Source: JAJDZL01 sp963664525 (GTDB lineage: Bacteria; Pseudomonadota; Gammaproteobacteria; Arenicellales; JAJDZL01). From it: a DNA stretch of 64,000 nt. The notes beneath the pieces were generated by a model, which ran no database searches, was not told the origin of the DNA, and saw only the letters and a list, made by a program, of their open reading frames with translations. The position numbers and the translations under genes were made by a program. Shown here in pieces: positions 18,541 through 27,984 of the stretch. The stretch is taken from positions 1,612,001 through 1,676,000 of the forward strand of contig OY761535.1 of NCBI GenBank assembly GCA_963664525.1, given 5' to 3'. Each line of letters starts with the position of its first letter. The first letter of the stretch is position 1.

Positions 18541-18564
18541 TTTAAAACACCACGAAAATCGGAG

Positions 18565-18576
18565 TGGCACTACAAT
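18565..18576 (+). repeat. Direct repeat left of IS1634 element 2
   Basis: TGGCACTACAAT, identical to 20513-20524 and in the same orientation. It also forms an imperfect palindrome with TATTGTACAGCC at 18592-18603. Confidence 0.65.
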
Positions 18577-18626
18577 ACCATCTTCACCGACTATTGTACA
18601 GCCGGTGAATCTTCCAGAAAGCGGAT

Positions 18627-20459
18627 TTAAACGATGGTTTTTTGCAGGTTACGGGGCGGCGCACCAATGCCCATGGCAGCGTAAATTGCAGCCTCATCAG
18701 CATCCGCCGTTGCCGTTTTTCGAACGTGTAATGTGCGCCCGTCCCGGCGCTCAAAGGAGGTTGTCGTGCGAGTGATTGTGCCAAGCGCATTTCGGATCGT
18801 TGTCCAGCTGTCATGCATGCCTTTGCCCTTCATCCGGGTGCGAAGCACACAAACTCCCTGATAGGCCAATACGGAAATCAACAGGTGACCATTGGCACGC
18901 AACTGCTTTTGATGATAAACCGGCCGCAGCCCCAACTCTGATTTCAGTGCGCGGAAGACCGCTTCAACCTCGGTCAGTGTCATATAGGTGCGCCACATTG
19001 TGCTGGCATCCCAGTGAAGAATATTGCTGCGCAAACAGTACACACCCGGATGGGTCGCCATGGTGCCGTCGAGCGGCTTGAACTGCCAGGAGATCCGCCT
19101 GGCACGGGTGGCGGTTTCATCCTTATGCACGTTCACCTTGTAGTGGCGGGCAACGCGCGAGTTGTGTGTTTCGAGCCGCCCGATACGACGCTCAATGTAG
19201 TCCAGCCTGTTTCTCGCCCTGGGCTTGCTCAAGGACTCATTGATCTTCTCAAGGCCTTCCTCAAAGCGTTTCATGAACCGTGTGATCATGCCGTTTTCCT
19301 TGGCCGCACGCGCCTCGGAATAACAGCGAAGATGGGCTTCCTTGTACTCAGTGCCGTCCTCATCAAGCTGTGTTGAGATGTCCTTATAGAAACTCACCCG
19401 GTTGCCGCAGGCCGTTTCAATCGTTTCAACCGCCTCGGAATCAAATTCTCTGCGCTGTTCCCGAGAGACGACCACATAGCGATAACCATGCTCTTTGAGC
19501 CACTTGAGATTGTCTGTATCGGCCACGCCGCGGTCCATCACCACCACCGCACCTTGATCTGCACCCAACTCATCCAGCATCTCGGCCAACGTCTTGCATT
19601 CAGCCACATTGCCAGCAAAGATACGGCTTTTTACAACAAAGCCACTGGCATCGACCACCACGGCCAGGGTTAACAGCGCACAGTCACTTCGCTTTTCTTT
19701 TGAGCGACCGTGCTTGGCAGCCGGCATCCCCAGCGCCTGACCTTCCAGATAAGTATTGGTCAGATCATAGAACGCAATGGTGGGCTGCAATGAGAACAAC
19801 GTGCAGGCGCGCTCAAAAAGATACTCTTCAATCTTACTGTGGTGCGCCAACAGTTGGTCTGAAACACGGTAAAGCGCCATCTCACTGAGTGCGCCAAAGT
19901 CAATGCCGAGCATCTCACCCAGGGCACTGGTCTTACGCAGCCACCGGTTGGTTTCCCGTTCCGACGCCGGTGCCGCCATGCGGGCAACAATCGTGGCCAG
20001 TGCCAGACACCGCTGGCGGCGGTTGAAACCAAGATCGTGCAAAAGCTGCGGTACCTCCAGTGTTTCCAGTGCCGCAAGTGCTGCATGTTCAACGCCGACG
20101 GTGCGCACATCGCCATCAGCACCAGAGTTGACGTCCACGCTCTGGAAGTCCTTGGTTGTTTGCTCCTCAGGCACCGACTCGCTTGCCCGGTCCACAAGAC
20201 AGGCAGCAATACGCCGGGCTTCGGATTCGATGTTGGGTTGCGGTGCAATAAAATCAAAACGGTCCTGTGCGCTTAGAAGCTCTTCGACACGCTGGCAAAG
20301 CAGGCCCCAGTATTGCTTGTCGATGCTGAAGTGGCGGCCCAGGTTCAGCAGTGTTCGCTGTTTGACTTGACCGTTGACCCGCTCGTTTTGGACGAGTCGG
20401 ACGCTGTAGCGTGCGGTGCCGTCTTTGGCGGTTCCGGTTTTGGTTTTTCTGATGAACAT
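18627..20459 (-). mobile_element. IS1634-family transposase, element 2
   Basis: 610-residue DDE transposase with FYDLTNTYLEG (first Asp), VVMDRGVAD (second Asp) and VEAVFRALKSELGLRP (Glu). The N-terminus starts FIRKTKTGTAKDGTARYSVRLV. It is clearly related to elements 1 and 3 in architecture but not a close copy. Imperfect inverted ends can be proposed: GACTATTGTACAGCC at 18589-18603 against GACGATTGTAGTGCC read inward from 20528, 12 of 15 positions equal. The gene seems intact and lies directly beyond the truncated ATP-grasp gene. Confidence 0.93.
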
Positions 20460-20512
20460 GGTGGCAATTTTAAGTGATTGGCGAAGGCAGTTGGAGCCAG
20501 TTCTGAATAAGT

Positions 20513-20524
20513 TGGCACTACAAT
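20513..20524 (+). repeat. Direct repeat right of IS1634 element 2
   Basis: TGGCACTACAAT, second copy of the repeat at 18565-18576; it overlaps the proposed right inverted end of the element. Confidence 0.65.
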
Positions 20525-20805
20525 CGTCAACACTCCCGAAATTGCCTGAAAAAGACGCAAAAAAGGCTAAATTCAGGGTGATTTGGGCGAAAATGGGGCG
20601 AAAATCAAGGATTCGCCGCTTCGGGACGTGGGGGAAATGTTAAAGATGGGTTAAGTTCAAACGACTGTTTGAATTGATTCACTCAAACGTATCGGTACCG
20701 TTCTTGTACTGATCTGATCGCACATTTGCTGCCCACTTTTGTAACCGCATTGACCGATATTTTGGACTTTTGAAAATTCAAGCCAATGTTTGATTGTTGT
20801 ACCCA

Positions 20806-22386
20806 TCATGACTCGTGCAATTGTCCGATCGCCTGTCTGTCAATTTTGTCCGTACCCGTCTTGGGGAGCGATTCCAGATATTCAATTTGACGAGGATATT
20901 TGTGAGGCAACAGCTTCGATTTCGCAAACTGTTGTAACTCTTTCGTCATGGCAAAATCCCCTTGGACTCCTTCAGTCAGTGACACCCAAGCCTTAATCGT
21001 CAAACGCCGATCTTCAAGTTCAACTGCTAAAACGCAACACTCCTTGACTTGGGGATGTTCATTGAGAGTTGTTTCAATTTCCATCGGGTAAACCCATTGA
21101 CCTGAAACCTTAACCAAGTCGTCAGCACGTCCTTTGAAAAAATAGTAACCGTCGTCGTCTTTGACAAAACAGTCTCCGGTCATAATCCAGCCATCACGCA
21201 TGACTTCTTTGGTCTTGTCTGGGCGATTCCAATAAATTTGCGTTGCTGACAGTCCACGCACGTACATGACACCCTCTTCACCCTGCTCAACTTCGCGGTC
21301 ATCTTTATCCAGCAACTTGACTGCGTAGCCGGGTACAACACGACCTGCCGATCCTGATTTTTGTCGTTCTTCATCATTTGACAAATAAATGTGTAGCATT
21401 TCGGTCGATCCCAAGCCTTCGATAATCTTCAAACCAAATAATGACTGCCACTTCATGGCCAACTCTTCAGAGAGAATTTCAGCGGCAGATATGCACAAGC
21501 GAACCGAACCGAGGTCTGCCTCTTTAGCCGAGGGGTGGTGCATCAACGCTGTGTAGAGTGTCGGTAGGCCAAATAAAACTGTTGGACGATATTTTGCAAT
21601 TTGTTCGAAGATTCGCTCGGGAGTCGGACGGCCGGAAAGCAAATTGGCACAAGCGCCGCAACTCATCGGAAAGGAAACTGAATTACCAAAGCCATAAGCA
21701 AAAAATATTTTCGGAATCGAAAAACAAATGTCATATTCACTGAGGTTCAAAATGCTCGCACTGTAGGTCTGCGCGGTGTAGGGTGCATCTTCATGAAGAT
21801 GGACAATTCCCTTCGGTCGACCTGTAGAACCTGATGAATACATCCAGAAGGCTGGTGAGCGTCTCAAAGTCGGAAACTCAGGCAAGATGGGCGATTCTTC
21901 ATCCCAAGGACGATGTGCTGAATTCAATACAAGCTGACAGGACGTTCGAGCAATCACTTCTTTCGTTAACAAAGCTTCGTACTCGCCAGAAATGATCGCT
22001 GCCCTCGCACCCGAATCCGTCAGGTAAAAAGCAATCAACTCGGGCGGGGAAAGCGTATTCGCAAGAATGGGCACAAAACCTGCACGCATGCTCCCCATAA
22101 TTGCAGCGGGATACATGGGTTCATCATCCATGAACAACAATACCCGATCGCCCGGATGGCAGTATTGTTTCAGGTGATTACCAATTCGAGCAGCCTCTTG
22201 TGCCAGGTCTGCATAGGTCCAGGTGCCAGAGTCGTGAATAATGGCCGGTCGGTCGGCAAATTCGAGCAAATTATTCCAAAGCAATCTGGCCGAATTGTAA
22301 TCATCCGGCAAGTCGAACTTAACGGTATCAGCGAGTTCCTGAATTGTCGGTTCTCTCATGGACTGGCCTTGGAATTTAAAATTCAA
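20806..22386 (-). CDS. Aromatic-acid CoA ligase (benzoate-CoA ligase family)
   Basis: 526-residue adenylate-forming enzyme that activates a carboxylic acid to its CoA thioester using ATP. The A3 motif is MYSSGSTGRPKGIVH, A5 is EGLGSTEM, A7 is GWIMTGD and the A10 lysine lies in PKTGTDKIDRQ. Overall pattern (IPKIFFAYGFGNSVSFPMSCG, KVSGQWVYPMEIE) is that of benzoate-, 4-hydroxybenzoate- and 2-aminobenzoate-CoA ligases. It is encoded 38 bp downstream of a salicylyl-CoA-hydroxylase-like flavoprotein on the same strand, which suggests salicylate or anthranilate as substrate; that is inference from context. Confidence 0.88.
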   Translation of the reverse strand: MNFKFQGQSMREPTIQELADTVKFDLPDDYNSARLLWNNLLEFADRPAIIHDSGTWTYADLAQEAARIGNHLKQYCHPGDRVLLFMDDEPMYPAAIMGSMRAGFVPILANTLSPPELIAFYLTDSGARAAIISGEYEALLTKEVIARTSCQLVLNSAHRPWDEESPILPEFPTLRRSPAFWMYSSGSTGRPKGIVHLHEDAPYTAQTYSASILNLSEYDICFSIPKIFFAYGFGNSVSFPMSCGACANLLSGRPTPERIFEQIAKYRPTVLFGLPTLYTALMHHPSAKEADLGSVRLCISAAEILSEELAMKWQSLFGLKIIEGLGSTEMLHIYLSNDEERQKSGSAGRVVPGYAVKLLDKDDREVEQGEEGVMYVRGLSATQIYWNRPDKTKEVMRDGWIMTGDCFVKDDDGYYFFKGRADDLVKVSGQWVYPMEIETTLNEHPQVKECCVLAVELEDRRLTIKAWVSLTEGVQGDFAMTKELQQFAKSKLLPHKYPRQIEYLESLPKTGTDKIDRQAIGQLHES

Positions 22387-22424
22387 GCTGGGTGTTCTTG
22401 CTCAAGATGATACGATTTGCGTGC

Positions 22425-23564
22425 CTAGAATTTAATCCCTCGAATTTCCAGTTCCGAAGCAAATTTGGGCGAACTTTTTCGTAGCTTATCTGATGAAATT
22501 CGCCCAGAGCGGGTGATGTAGCTATAGGCAAATTCCCATGGTGACAAATTCATGTGTTCAGCGAAGTGTTCATACCATTGAGCTGACTTTAACGCAGCAT
22601 CAGTCAGTTTACCCAACACTGCCTGGCGTTGACTCTGATATTTTGGAAATGCTCTGGAAATATCAAATCCTGTTTTTTCCAACGCCTTGACTAGTGCGAT
22701 GACATCTTCCAACGCAAGCCGGGTACCCGATCCAATGGAATAGTGTGCAGTATGCAGTGCATCGCCAACCAAAACTCGATTTTCATGATACCAGCGTCGA
22801 TTGCTAATCACAGGAAATTGCCGCCAGATCGAATGATTGTTGATCAATTCTCTGCCCTTCAGAGTATCTGCAAAGACGGATTCACAAACAGATCGATACT
22901 CTGGCTCAGACATACGCGAAAAACCTGCTTTTTCAAAAGTTGATTCATCGCACTCCACAATAAACGTACTCAAATCAGGGCTATAGCGATAGTGATGAGC
23001 ATTAATATTTCCATATTCAATTGTTTTAAATGTTTGAGTCAACGCACTGAACGGGTATTCAACCCCGTACCAGCAGAACCAATTCCCAACAGTAGTCTGT
23101 TGATGATCAAACGCTTGTGGAGCTTCTTTAAGAACCAATGAATTAACGCCATCGGCTGCGATAACAAAATCACAGTCATTAAAAATACGAAGGTCATCGA
23201 CTCTATGGTTGTAGATTAGGTCAACTTGAAATTCGTCAGCACGCTGTTGCAGCAGTCGTAACATTCGCAATCGACCGATTGAATTAAAGCCAATGCCATC
23301 GATGACTACTGTAGTGTTTTGATGGGTGACTCGTATTTCAGACCACGATTCCATGTGTGGTTCAATCAGGTTAGCGGTTTCGGGATCATCTTCTCGCAAG
23401 AACTCAAGTGCTTTTTCTGAAAACACGACTCCAAATCCCCAAGTTGCATCTGCAGGATTTTGCTCGTAAATTATTACGCTAGCCCCTGGACATGCCCGCT
23501 TGATCAATATTGCTGCGTAAAGCCCTGCAGGACCGGCGCCAAGGATTCCGACTTTCATACTCAA
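22425..23564 (-). CDS. FAD-dependent aryl-CoA monooxygenase, salicylyl-CoA 5-hydroxylase-like
   Basis: 379 residues. The FAD-binding Rossmann motif is GILGAGPAGLYAAI at the N-terminus; the second FAD motif is VLVGDALHTAHYSIGSGTRL, followed by LALEDVIAL. The sequence TWGFGVVFSE and the C-terminal WEFAYSYITRSGRI are characteristic of the salicylyl-CoA 5-hydroxylase / 2-aminobenzoyl-CoA monooxygenase group rather than of p-hydroxybenzoate hydroxylase. The next gene on the strand is an aromatic-acid CoA ligase, so the pair would activate and then hydroxylate an ortho-substituted benzoate. Ring-cleavage genes are not in this window. Confidence 0.85.
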   Translation of the reverse strand: MSMKVGILGAGPAGLYAAILIKRACPGASVIIYEQNPADATWGFGVVFSEKALEFLREDDPETANLIEPHMESWSEIRVTHQNTTVVIDGIGFNSIGRLRMLRLLQQRADEFQVDLIYNHRVDDLRIFNDCDFVIAADGVNSLVLKEAPQAFDHQQTTVGNWFCWYGVEYPFSALTQTFKTIEYGNINAHHYRYSPDLSTFIVECDESTFEKAGFSRMSEPEYRSVCESVFADTLKGRELINNHSIWRQFPVISNRRWYHENRVLVGDALHTAHYSIGSGTRLALEDVIALVKALEKTGFDISRAFPKYQSQRQAVLGKLTDAALKSAQWYEHFAEHMNLSPWEFAYSYITRSGRISSDKLRKSSPKFASELEIRGIKF

Positions 23565-23570
23565 ATTGAT

Positions 23571-23585
23571 CTCAAATGACTTGAG
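23571..23585. promoter_or_regulatory. Palindrome upstream of the monooxygenase gene
   Basis: CTCAAATGACTTGAG: CTCAA and TTGAG arms around a 5-bp centre, six bases upstream of the start codon at 23564. The size and place fit an operator for a MarR- or TetR-type regulator, but no regulator gene lies nearby. Confidence 0.25.
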
Positions 23586-23704
23586 AATCCATTTTACGAA
23601 TAGTCTTTATCGATTCCCCTCTTATTGCCATTCGCAATGATTGAACGTTTGTAAAGTAAATTCCAATTACATTGGGCGCAGAAGATAACAAATGCGCCAC
23701 AGGA

Positions 23705-24301
23705 TTATTCTTTTGGCATTGATATTGACCGTAATATCGGTGCTGCCCAAGCCTTGTTGGTCTGAATTTCCGCCAGGCTGAGTCCTGTCAATTCATAAGG
23801 CAGCACTAGCCAGCAATCTGTTTGCTTGACGAAGTAATCAGGTGCTGGTCGACCCTCTACAGGCCGATACCAGACAGCTGCGACGCGCACATCCTCGGGC
23901 ATGTTTTTACGCAGCTTACGTTGCAATTTCTCTTTCACAGCCTGCATACTGAAACCGCTACTGAACACATCATCAACCAACAACAGTCGATGCTCACAAT
24001 CTAGGCGGTCCTGTAGGTATTCCAAGCCATGAACTTGTATGTGACTGGCATTTTTAATCATTTCGCTATACGACTGCATTCCTTGGTATGAGGTACGGAT
24101 TGCAATGTGATCGGTTTCAACGCCAAGGTATTGCAGACATTCTTGCACGACAATACCAACAGTACTACCACCGCGCCAGATCCCAACAATGAAGTCCGGG
24201 CGAAAGTTGGTCGCAAATATTTTGCGACCCAATCGAAAACTATCCAATATCAAGGACTGTTCATCGATGTATTTTCTGTTCACATTCTCTGGGACTGTCA
24301 T
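23705..24301 (-). CDS. Phosphoribosyltransferase family protein, paralogue A
   Basis: 198 residues. The PRPP-binding loop is LLLVDDVFSSG, and FIVGIWRGGSTVG near residue 40 is the PPi-loop region of purine-type phosphoribosyltransferases (COG2236/hypoxanthine-type). The end region contains VAAVWYRPV and YELTGLS. A homologue lies divergently at 24318-24875, with only 16 bp between the two start codons. The base substrate is unknown; hypoxanthine, guanine or xanthine are typical for relatives. Confidence 0.85.
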   Translation of the reverse strand: MTVPENVNRKYIDEQSLILDSFRLGRKIFATNFRPDFIVGIWRGGSTVGIVVQECLQYLGVETDHIAIRTSYQGMQSYSEMIKNASHIQVHGLEYLQDRLDCEHRLLLVDDVFSSGFSMQAVKEKLQRKLRKNMPEDVRVAAVWYRPVEGRPAPDYFVKQTDCWLVLPYELTGLSLAEIQTNKAWAAPILRSISMPKE

Positions 24302-24317
24302 GGGCTAAAATTTTAAC

Positions 24318-24875
24318 ATGAGCGAAAAACTCTATCTTAAAGCTGAATCATTGCTAAGCGATGCCATGCATCTTGGCGTCATGGTCGTCAATAGCGGGTT
24401 CAAACCCAATTTTATTGTCGGCATTTGGCGAGGCGGCACACCCGTTGGAATCGCAGTTCAGGAAGTACTGGCTTGGTGTGCAATTGAAGCAGACCATATT
24501 GCTATTCGAACCTCATCGTATGCTCACGCCATCGATCAGCGCAGCAATGTTGTCCGCGTACACGGTCTAGGCTACCTTGTAGACCGAGTCAATCAAGAAG
24601 ACAGTTTGCTGTTAGTGGATGACGTTTTTGATACCGGTCTAACCATTCAAACGGTCATTGATCAACTGCGCCGCAAAGCGAGACTGAACACCCCACATGA
24701 CATTCGTGTCGCTGTTCCATGGTACAAGCCATCACGCAACCTGATTGGAAAGGCACCGGACTACTATCTGCATGAAACTGAACAGTGGATCAAATTTCCG
24801 CATTCGCTGGAAGGCTTAGACGCTGACGAAATTCAAAAACACCGCCCTGAAATTTGGGCTGTGCTCAACGAGTGA
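24318..24875 (+). CDS. Phosphoribosyltransferase family protein, paralogue B
   Basis: 185 residues, similar along its whole length to the divergent protein A: shared FIVGIWRGG, ADHIAIRTS, VHGL and LLLVDDVFDTGLTIQTV (PRPP loop). Differences cluster at the N-terminus and around residues 75-90. The start ATG is supported by alignment with paralogue A. Head-to-head arrangement with 16 bp between start codons means that each gene's promoter would have to lie inside the other's coding sequence. Confidence 0.85.
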   Translation: MSEKLYLKAESLLSDAMHLGVMVVNSGFKPNFIVGIWRGGTPVGIAVQEVLAWCAIEADHIAIRTSSYAHAIDQRSNVVRVHGLGYLVDRVNQEDSLLLVDDVFDTGLTIQTVIDQLRRKARLNTPHDIRVAVPWYKPSRNLIGKAPDYYLHETEQWIKFPHSLEGLDADEIQKHRPEIWAVLNE

Positions 24876-25017
24876 TCAATCGTGCTGTTTCATATGAGTT
24901 CCCCTTTGATACATCAAATGAAAGTGAATTCGACAAGTTGTCTTTTGTTGAAACGTGAACTACATCGTGAGTAATTTTCAATCTCTTGTGACTTTTGACC
25001 TCTGAGAATCGTATTCA

Positions 25018-26337
25018 ATGCTATTACCGCTTGACCGAAAAATATCAAATGACCTAGATGCTACGCTAGCAATGGCGCGTGAACGCTATATCACGAACAA
25101 CCCAAATTCTAAAGCAGCTCATCGCCAGGCATGTCGCTTTATGCCAGGCGGTAATACCCGCACGGTCCTATTCAACGATCCTTTTCCTTTGCGGGTAATA
25201 TCAGGCAAAGGAGCACGAATTAAAGATGCGGACGGACATGAATATCTAAACTTTCTTGGAGAGTACACTGCAGGACTTTTCGGACACTCACATCCAGTCA
25301 TTCGTGCGGCGATTGACCGGGCACTTGATGGCGGATTAAATTTAAGTGCGCACAATGTCTACGAAATTCAACTGGCACAGCTGCTCTGTGAAAGATTCTC
25401 ATCAATCGAACGTGTACGATTTACAAATTCGGGAACAGAAGCAAATCTAATGGCCATTACCTCTGCTCGACTTCACACAGGACGGAGCAAGGTCATGGTC
25501 ATGAACGGCGCTTACCATGGTGGCCTACTCTATTTTGTCGACGGCGGTGTGCCTGTCAATGCACCCTACGAATTCATACTTGGTAGCTTTAATGACATTG
25601 AGTCAACCCGTAATTTGATTCGAAAGCACGCAGATTCGCTTGCATGCATATTGGTTGAACCGGTAATGGGCTCTGCCGGATGTTTGCCTGGTGACCCAGA
25701 ATTTCTTGCCATGCTACGCGAGGAAACTCGCAAATGTGGAGCCGTTTTAATTTTCGACGAAGTGATGACATCACGATTGTCCCCCGGAGGCGCTCAACAA
25801 ATCTATGGTTTGAACCCGGATATGACGACACTTGGAAAATATATCGGTGGCGGGATGTCATTTGGAGCTTTTGGTGGTACTGGAGAAATCATGATGATGT
25901 TTGATCCGAGCCAACCTAACGCCATCCCTCATGCGGGTACGTTCAACAATAACACTCTCAGTATGGCGGCAGGTGTAGCAGCCATGCAGAGCGTGTTCAC
26001 ACCTGATATGGCGCGAAGCCTCAATGCACGCGGTGATGCCTTGCGATGTCAATTGAATGATCTTGCGAAATCATTGAACGCCCCAGTTTGTTGGACCGGT
26101 TCAGGTTCGCTGATGAATCTGCACGGCTGTCGTGAGCAAATTCGAACACCTGATCAGATTGGTGCAAGCGACGATCGTATCAAGCAGATCATATTCTTGA
26201 ACTTTCTGGAATGTGGTTTCTATATTGCTCGAAGAGGATTTGTATCTTTGATGCTTCCACTGAAAGATTCAGATTTGAATGGATTTTTTGAAGCGTTCAA
26301 ATCAATTCTTGAACACCATTCAACAATTTGGCGGTGA
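25018..26337 (+). CDS. Class III aminotransferase, glutamate-1-semialdehyde-aminomutase-like
   Basis: 439-residue PLP enzyme. Visible motifs are FMPGGNTRTV, NFLGEYTAGLFGHSHP, the PLP-phosphate site NSGTEAN, FDEVMTSRLSPGG and the PLP lysine in TTLGKYIGGG. This pattern is shared by HemL and by related aminotransferases of secondary or amine metabolism. No other haem gene is nearby and the sequence departs from HemL in several places, so I do not call it hemL. It follows the plus-strand phosphoribosyltransferase after 142 bp. Confidence 0.87.
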   Translation: MLLPLDRKISNDLDATLAMARERYITNNPNSKAAHRQACRFMPGGNTRTVLFNDPFPLRVISGKGARIKDADGHEYLNFLGEYTAGLFGHSHPVIRAAIDRALDGGLNLSAHNVYEIQLAQLLCERFSSIERVRFTNSGTEANLMAITSARLHTGRSKVMVMNGAYHGGLLYFVDGGVPVNAPYEFILGSFNDIESTRNLIRKHADSLACILVEPVMGSAGCLPGDPEFLAMLREETRKCGAVLIFDEVMTSRLSPGGAQQIYGLNPDMTTLGKYIGGGMSFGAFGGTGEIMMMFDPSQPNAIPHAGTFNNNTLSMAAGVAAMQSVFTPDMARSLNARGDALRCQLNDLAKSLNAPVCWTGSGSLMNLHGCREQIRTPDQIGASDDRIKQIIFLNFLECGFYIARRGFVSLMLPLKDSDLNGFFEAFKSILEHHSTIWR

Positions 26338-26745
26338 TTACACTTGAACAAAGCCAAAGCGAATCGACAGGTGTGAATTGAGTTGAGAATAATGTTACTG
26401 ACTGGCAGATAGCATTTTGTAAGATCATCACTTCATTCATCATACGATCCTATCCCAAGTTTGTTTGCTGCTTAACGACCTGTTCTACTGAGCTCTTCTC
26501 GGCCTCCTGTTCAGATTTCTTGAACCACCTGTTTCGTAATTGGTTCTCAGTTTTCGCCGATGTGAAACTGACGCTAGACTAAATAGAAGCATTCACTCTG
26601 ATTGCAAATGACGGTTTTTCTTGAAACTGCAACACAGTACGCATTACCAAGCCGCCATAGTTTGTACGAACATTCACAACGTTAAGAATTACTCAGCGAA
26701 TGACACTTTCTGAATTAGCTTGCGCAATTTAGCGTTGATTTTTTT
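26338..26745. other. Intergenic region, no supported feature
   Basis: About 410 bp between the aminotransferase and the cytochrome promoter. No open frame with family features, no tRNA-like fold and no clear terminator was seen. Confidence 0.4.
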
Positions 26746-26774
26746 TTGACTTTTGTAATATTTTCATTTATTGT
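26746..26774 (+). promoter_or_regulatory. Sigma-70 promoter of the CxxCH protein gene
   Basis: TTGACT (26746-26751), a spacer of exactly 17 bp, and TATTGT (26769-26774), within AT-rich DNA. Transcription would begin near 26781, leaving a leader of about 34 nt that holds the ribosome binding site GGAGG at 26803-26807. Confidence 0.6.
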
Positions 26775-26814
26775 TAGGTTTGTTGAGTCATCAAAACATT
26801 TCGGAGGCTCCAAA

Positions 26815-27261
26815 ATGAAACTTAAAAAACTTATACCTTTGCCACTCATAGCAGTATGCTTCCTTGCGACTCCGGTCTCTGTACACTCGGATGGAGATGT
26901 AGGCCTTATTGACCTCATGCGTAATTTTCAATACTTTATGCACAAAGCCGGCCTTTCGATTCGTGGCGGAAACGCCGAACTTGCTGATTTCTATATGCAC
27001 GAAATCGAAGAAAATTTAGAGCAAGTTGGCGAAATTGACGAATACGATGGTCATCCTGTTGGTCAATTATCAATTGGAATGTTGACACCAGCTGTGGAAA
27101 ACGTTGGATCACAATTGGACAATAACGATCTTGACGGTGCGATGCAGGCATATAGTGCGATGTTGAATGCTTGCAATGCCTGCCACTTGGTAACAGAACA
27201 TGGATTTATAAAAATCGTCGACGAAAGCGAGAAGAATCCATACATACAAGTATTTGAGTAA
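26815..27261 (+). CDS. Small periplasmic protein with one c-type haem motif
   Basis: 148 residues from the ATG preceded at good distance by GGAGG. A signal peptide is clear: basic MKLKK, hydrophobic LIPLPLIAVCFLA, likely cleavage after VHS. The mature part is acidic and helical, with one CNACH motif at residues 120-124 near the C-terminus, the layout of cytochrome c-prime-like four-helix proteins in which haem is bound at the end of the last helix. It is monocistronic, with its own promoter and a strong terminator. Electron partner and substrate are unknown. Confidence 0.8.
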   Translation: MKLKKLIPLPLIAVCFLATPVSVHSDGDVGLIDLMRNFQYFMHKAGLSIRGGNAELADFYMHEIEENLEQVGEIDEYDGHPVGQLSIGMLTPAVENVGSQLDNNDLDGAMQAYSAMLNACNACHLVTEHGFIKIVDESEKNPYIQVFE

Positions 27262-27328
27262 TCAATTTTTTGCATTGCTCACAGATCAAATCACTTTTGG
27301 TCTGGGATGATTTACTTGCGCTTGAGAT

Positions 27329-27363
27329 AAGACGGCGGGCATCGAATGTGCCGCCGTCTTTTT
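27329..27363 (+). terminator. Rho-independent terminator
   Basis: AAGACGGCGG (27329-27338) pairs perfectly with CCGCCGTCTT (27351-27360) across a 12-nt loop and is followed by further T residues. It lies 68 bp after the CxxCH gene. Confidence 0.9.
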
Positions 27364-27566
27364 CTATATTTACTCTGCAAATCGTTGTTCACATTTGAAA
27401 TGTCTGGGATTTCATTATGATGCGCATACGCACACAATGACCACCTTTGTCATTGCGTTGGCTCAGCGACCTACGATTGACAGACGGCAGTTTTCTGATC
27501 GCTGTTACCGCTACTGGCCATTAACGGACGGAAAAGCAAACCTTTAGGCTCACAAAGTAGAAACTG

Positions 27567-27984
27567 TCAACCGGTAACGACAATTTTTCTTAATTTAATG
27601 CAACTGCACCAGTCAGCTGTGCGACCTGCTGATCGAATGTGTAAAGCGGGGCATTACCCAATCGAGCCGACGCCGCTGCAATCATTCGATCGGAAAATTC
27701 TGCACACCCCGACGGTATCCCTCCACCGCTCGGATCACATCTTCAGCAACCTCAACTTCAAGTTCACTGGTTGCAACAAGTTCTTCGAAAACCGAGCCAA
27801 TTTGATCACGAGAAAAACCGTAAGACTTTTCAAGAATCCACGACAACTCCACTACTACTTCTCTGCAAATGAAACCTGGATTATCAGCGGTTAAGTTTGT
27901 CAGTAAATCATGAGCCATCTGGGATTGTTCAATGTCATCGTTCACCAGATAGCGGACCAAAACATTTGTGTCAAGCGCTATCAC
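27567..27984 (-). pseudogene. vapC: Frameshifted VapC-type PIN toxin
   Basis: The first frame (27984 to 27682) reads MIALDTNVLVRYLVNDD and CREVVVELSWILEKSYG, a typical PIN domain, then ends after GVQNFPIE. The missing C-terminus is in another frame: EFSDRMIAAASARLG, then PLYTFDQQVAQLTGA, ending at a TGA at 27567. A one- or two-base indel near 27700 separates the DRMIA and FDQ acidic motifs from the rest. Unless it is a sequencing error, the toxin lacks part of its active site. The antitoxin gene upstream is intact and overlaps it by 4 bp. Confidence 0.8.
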
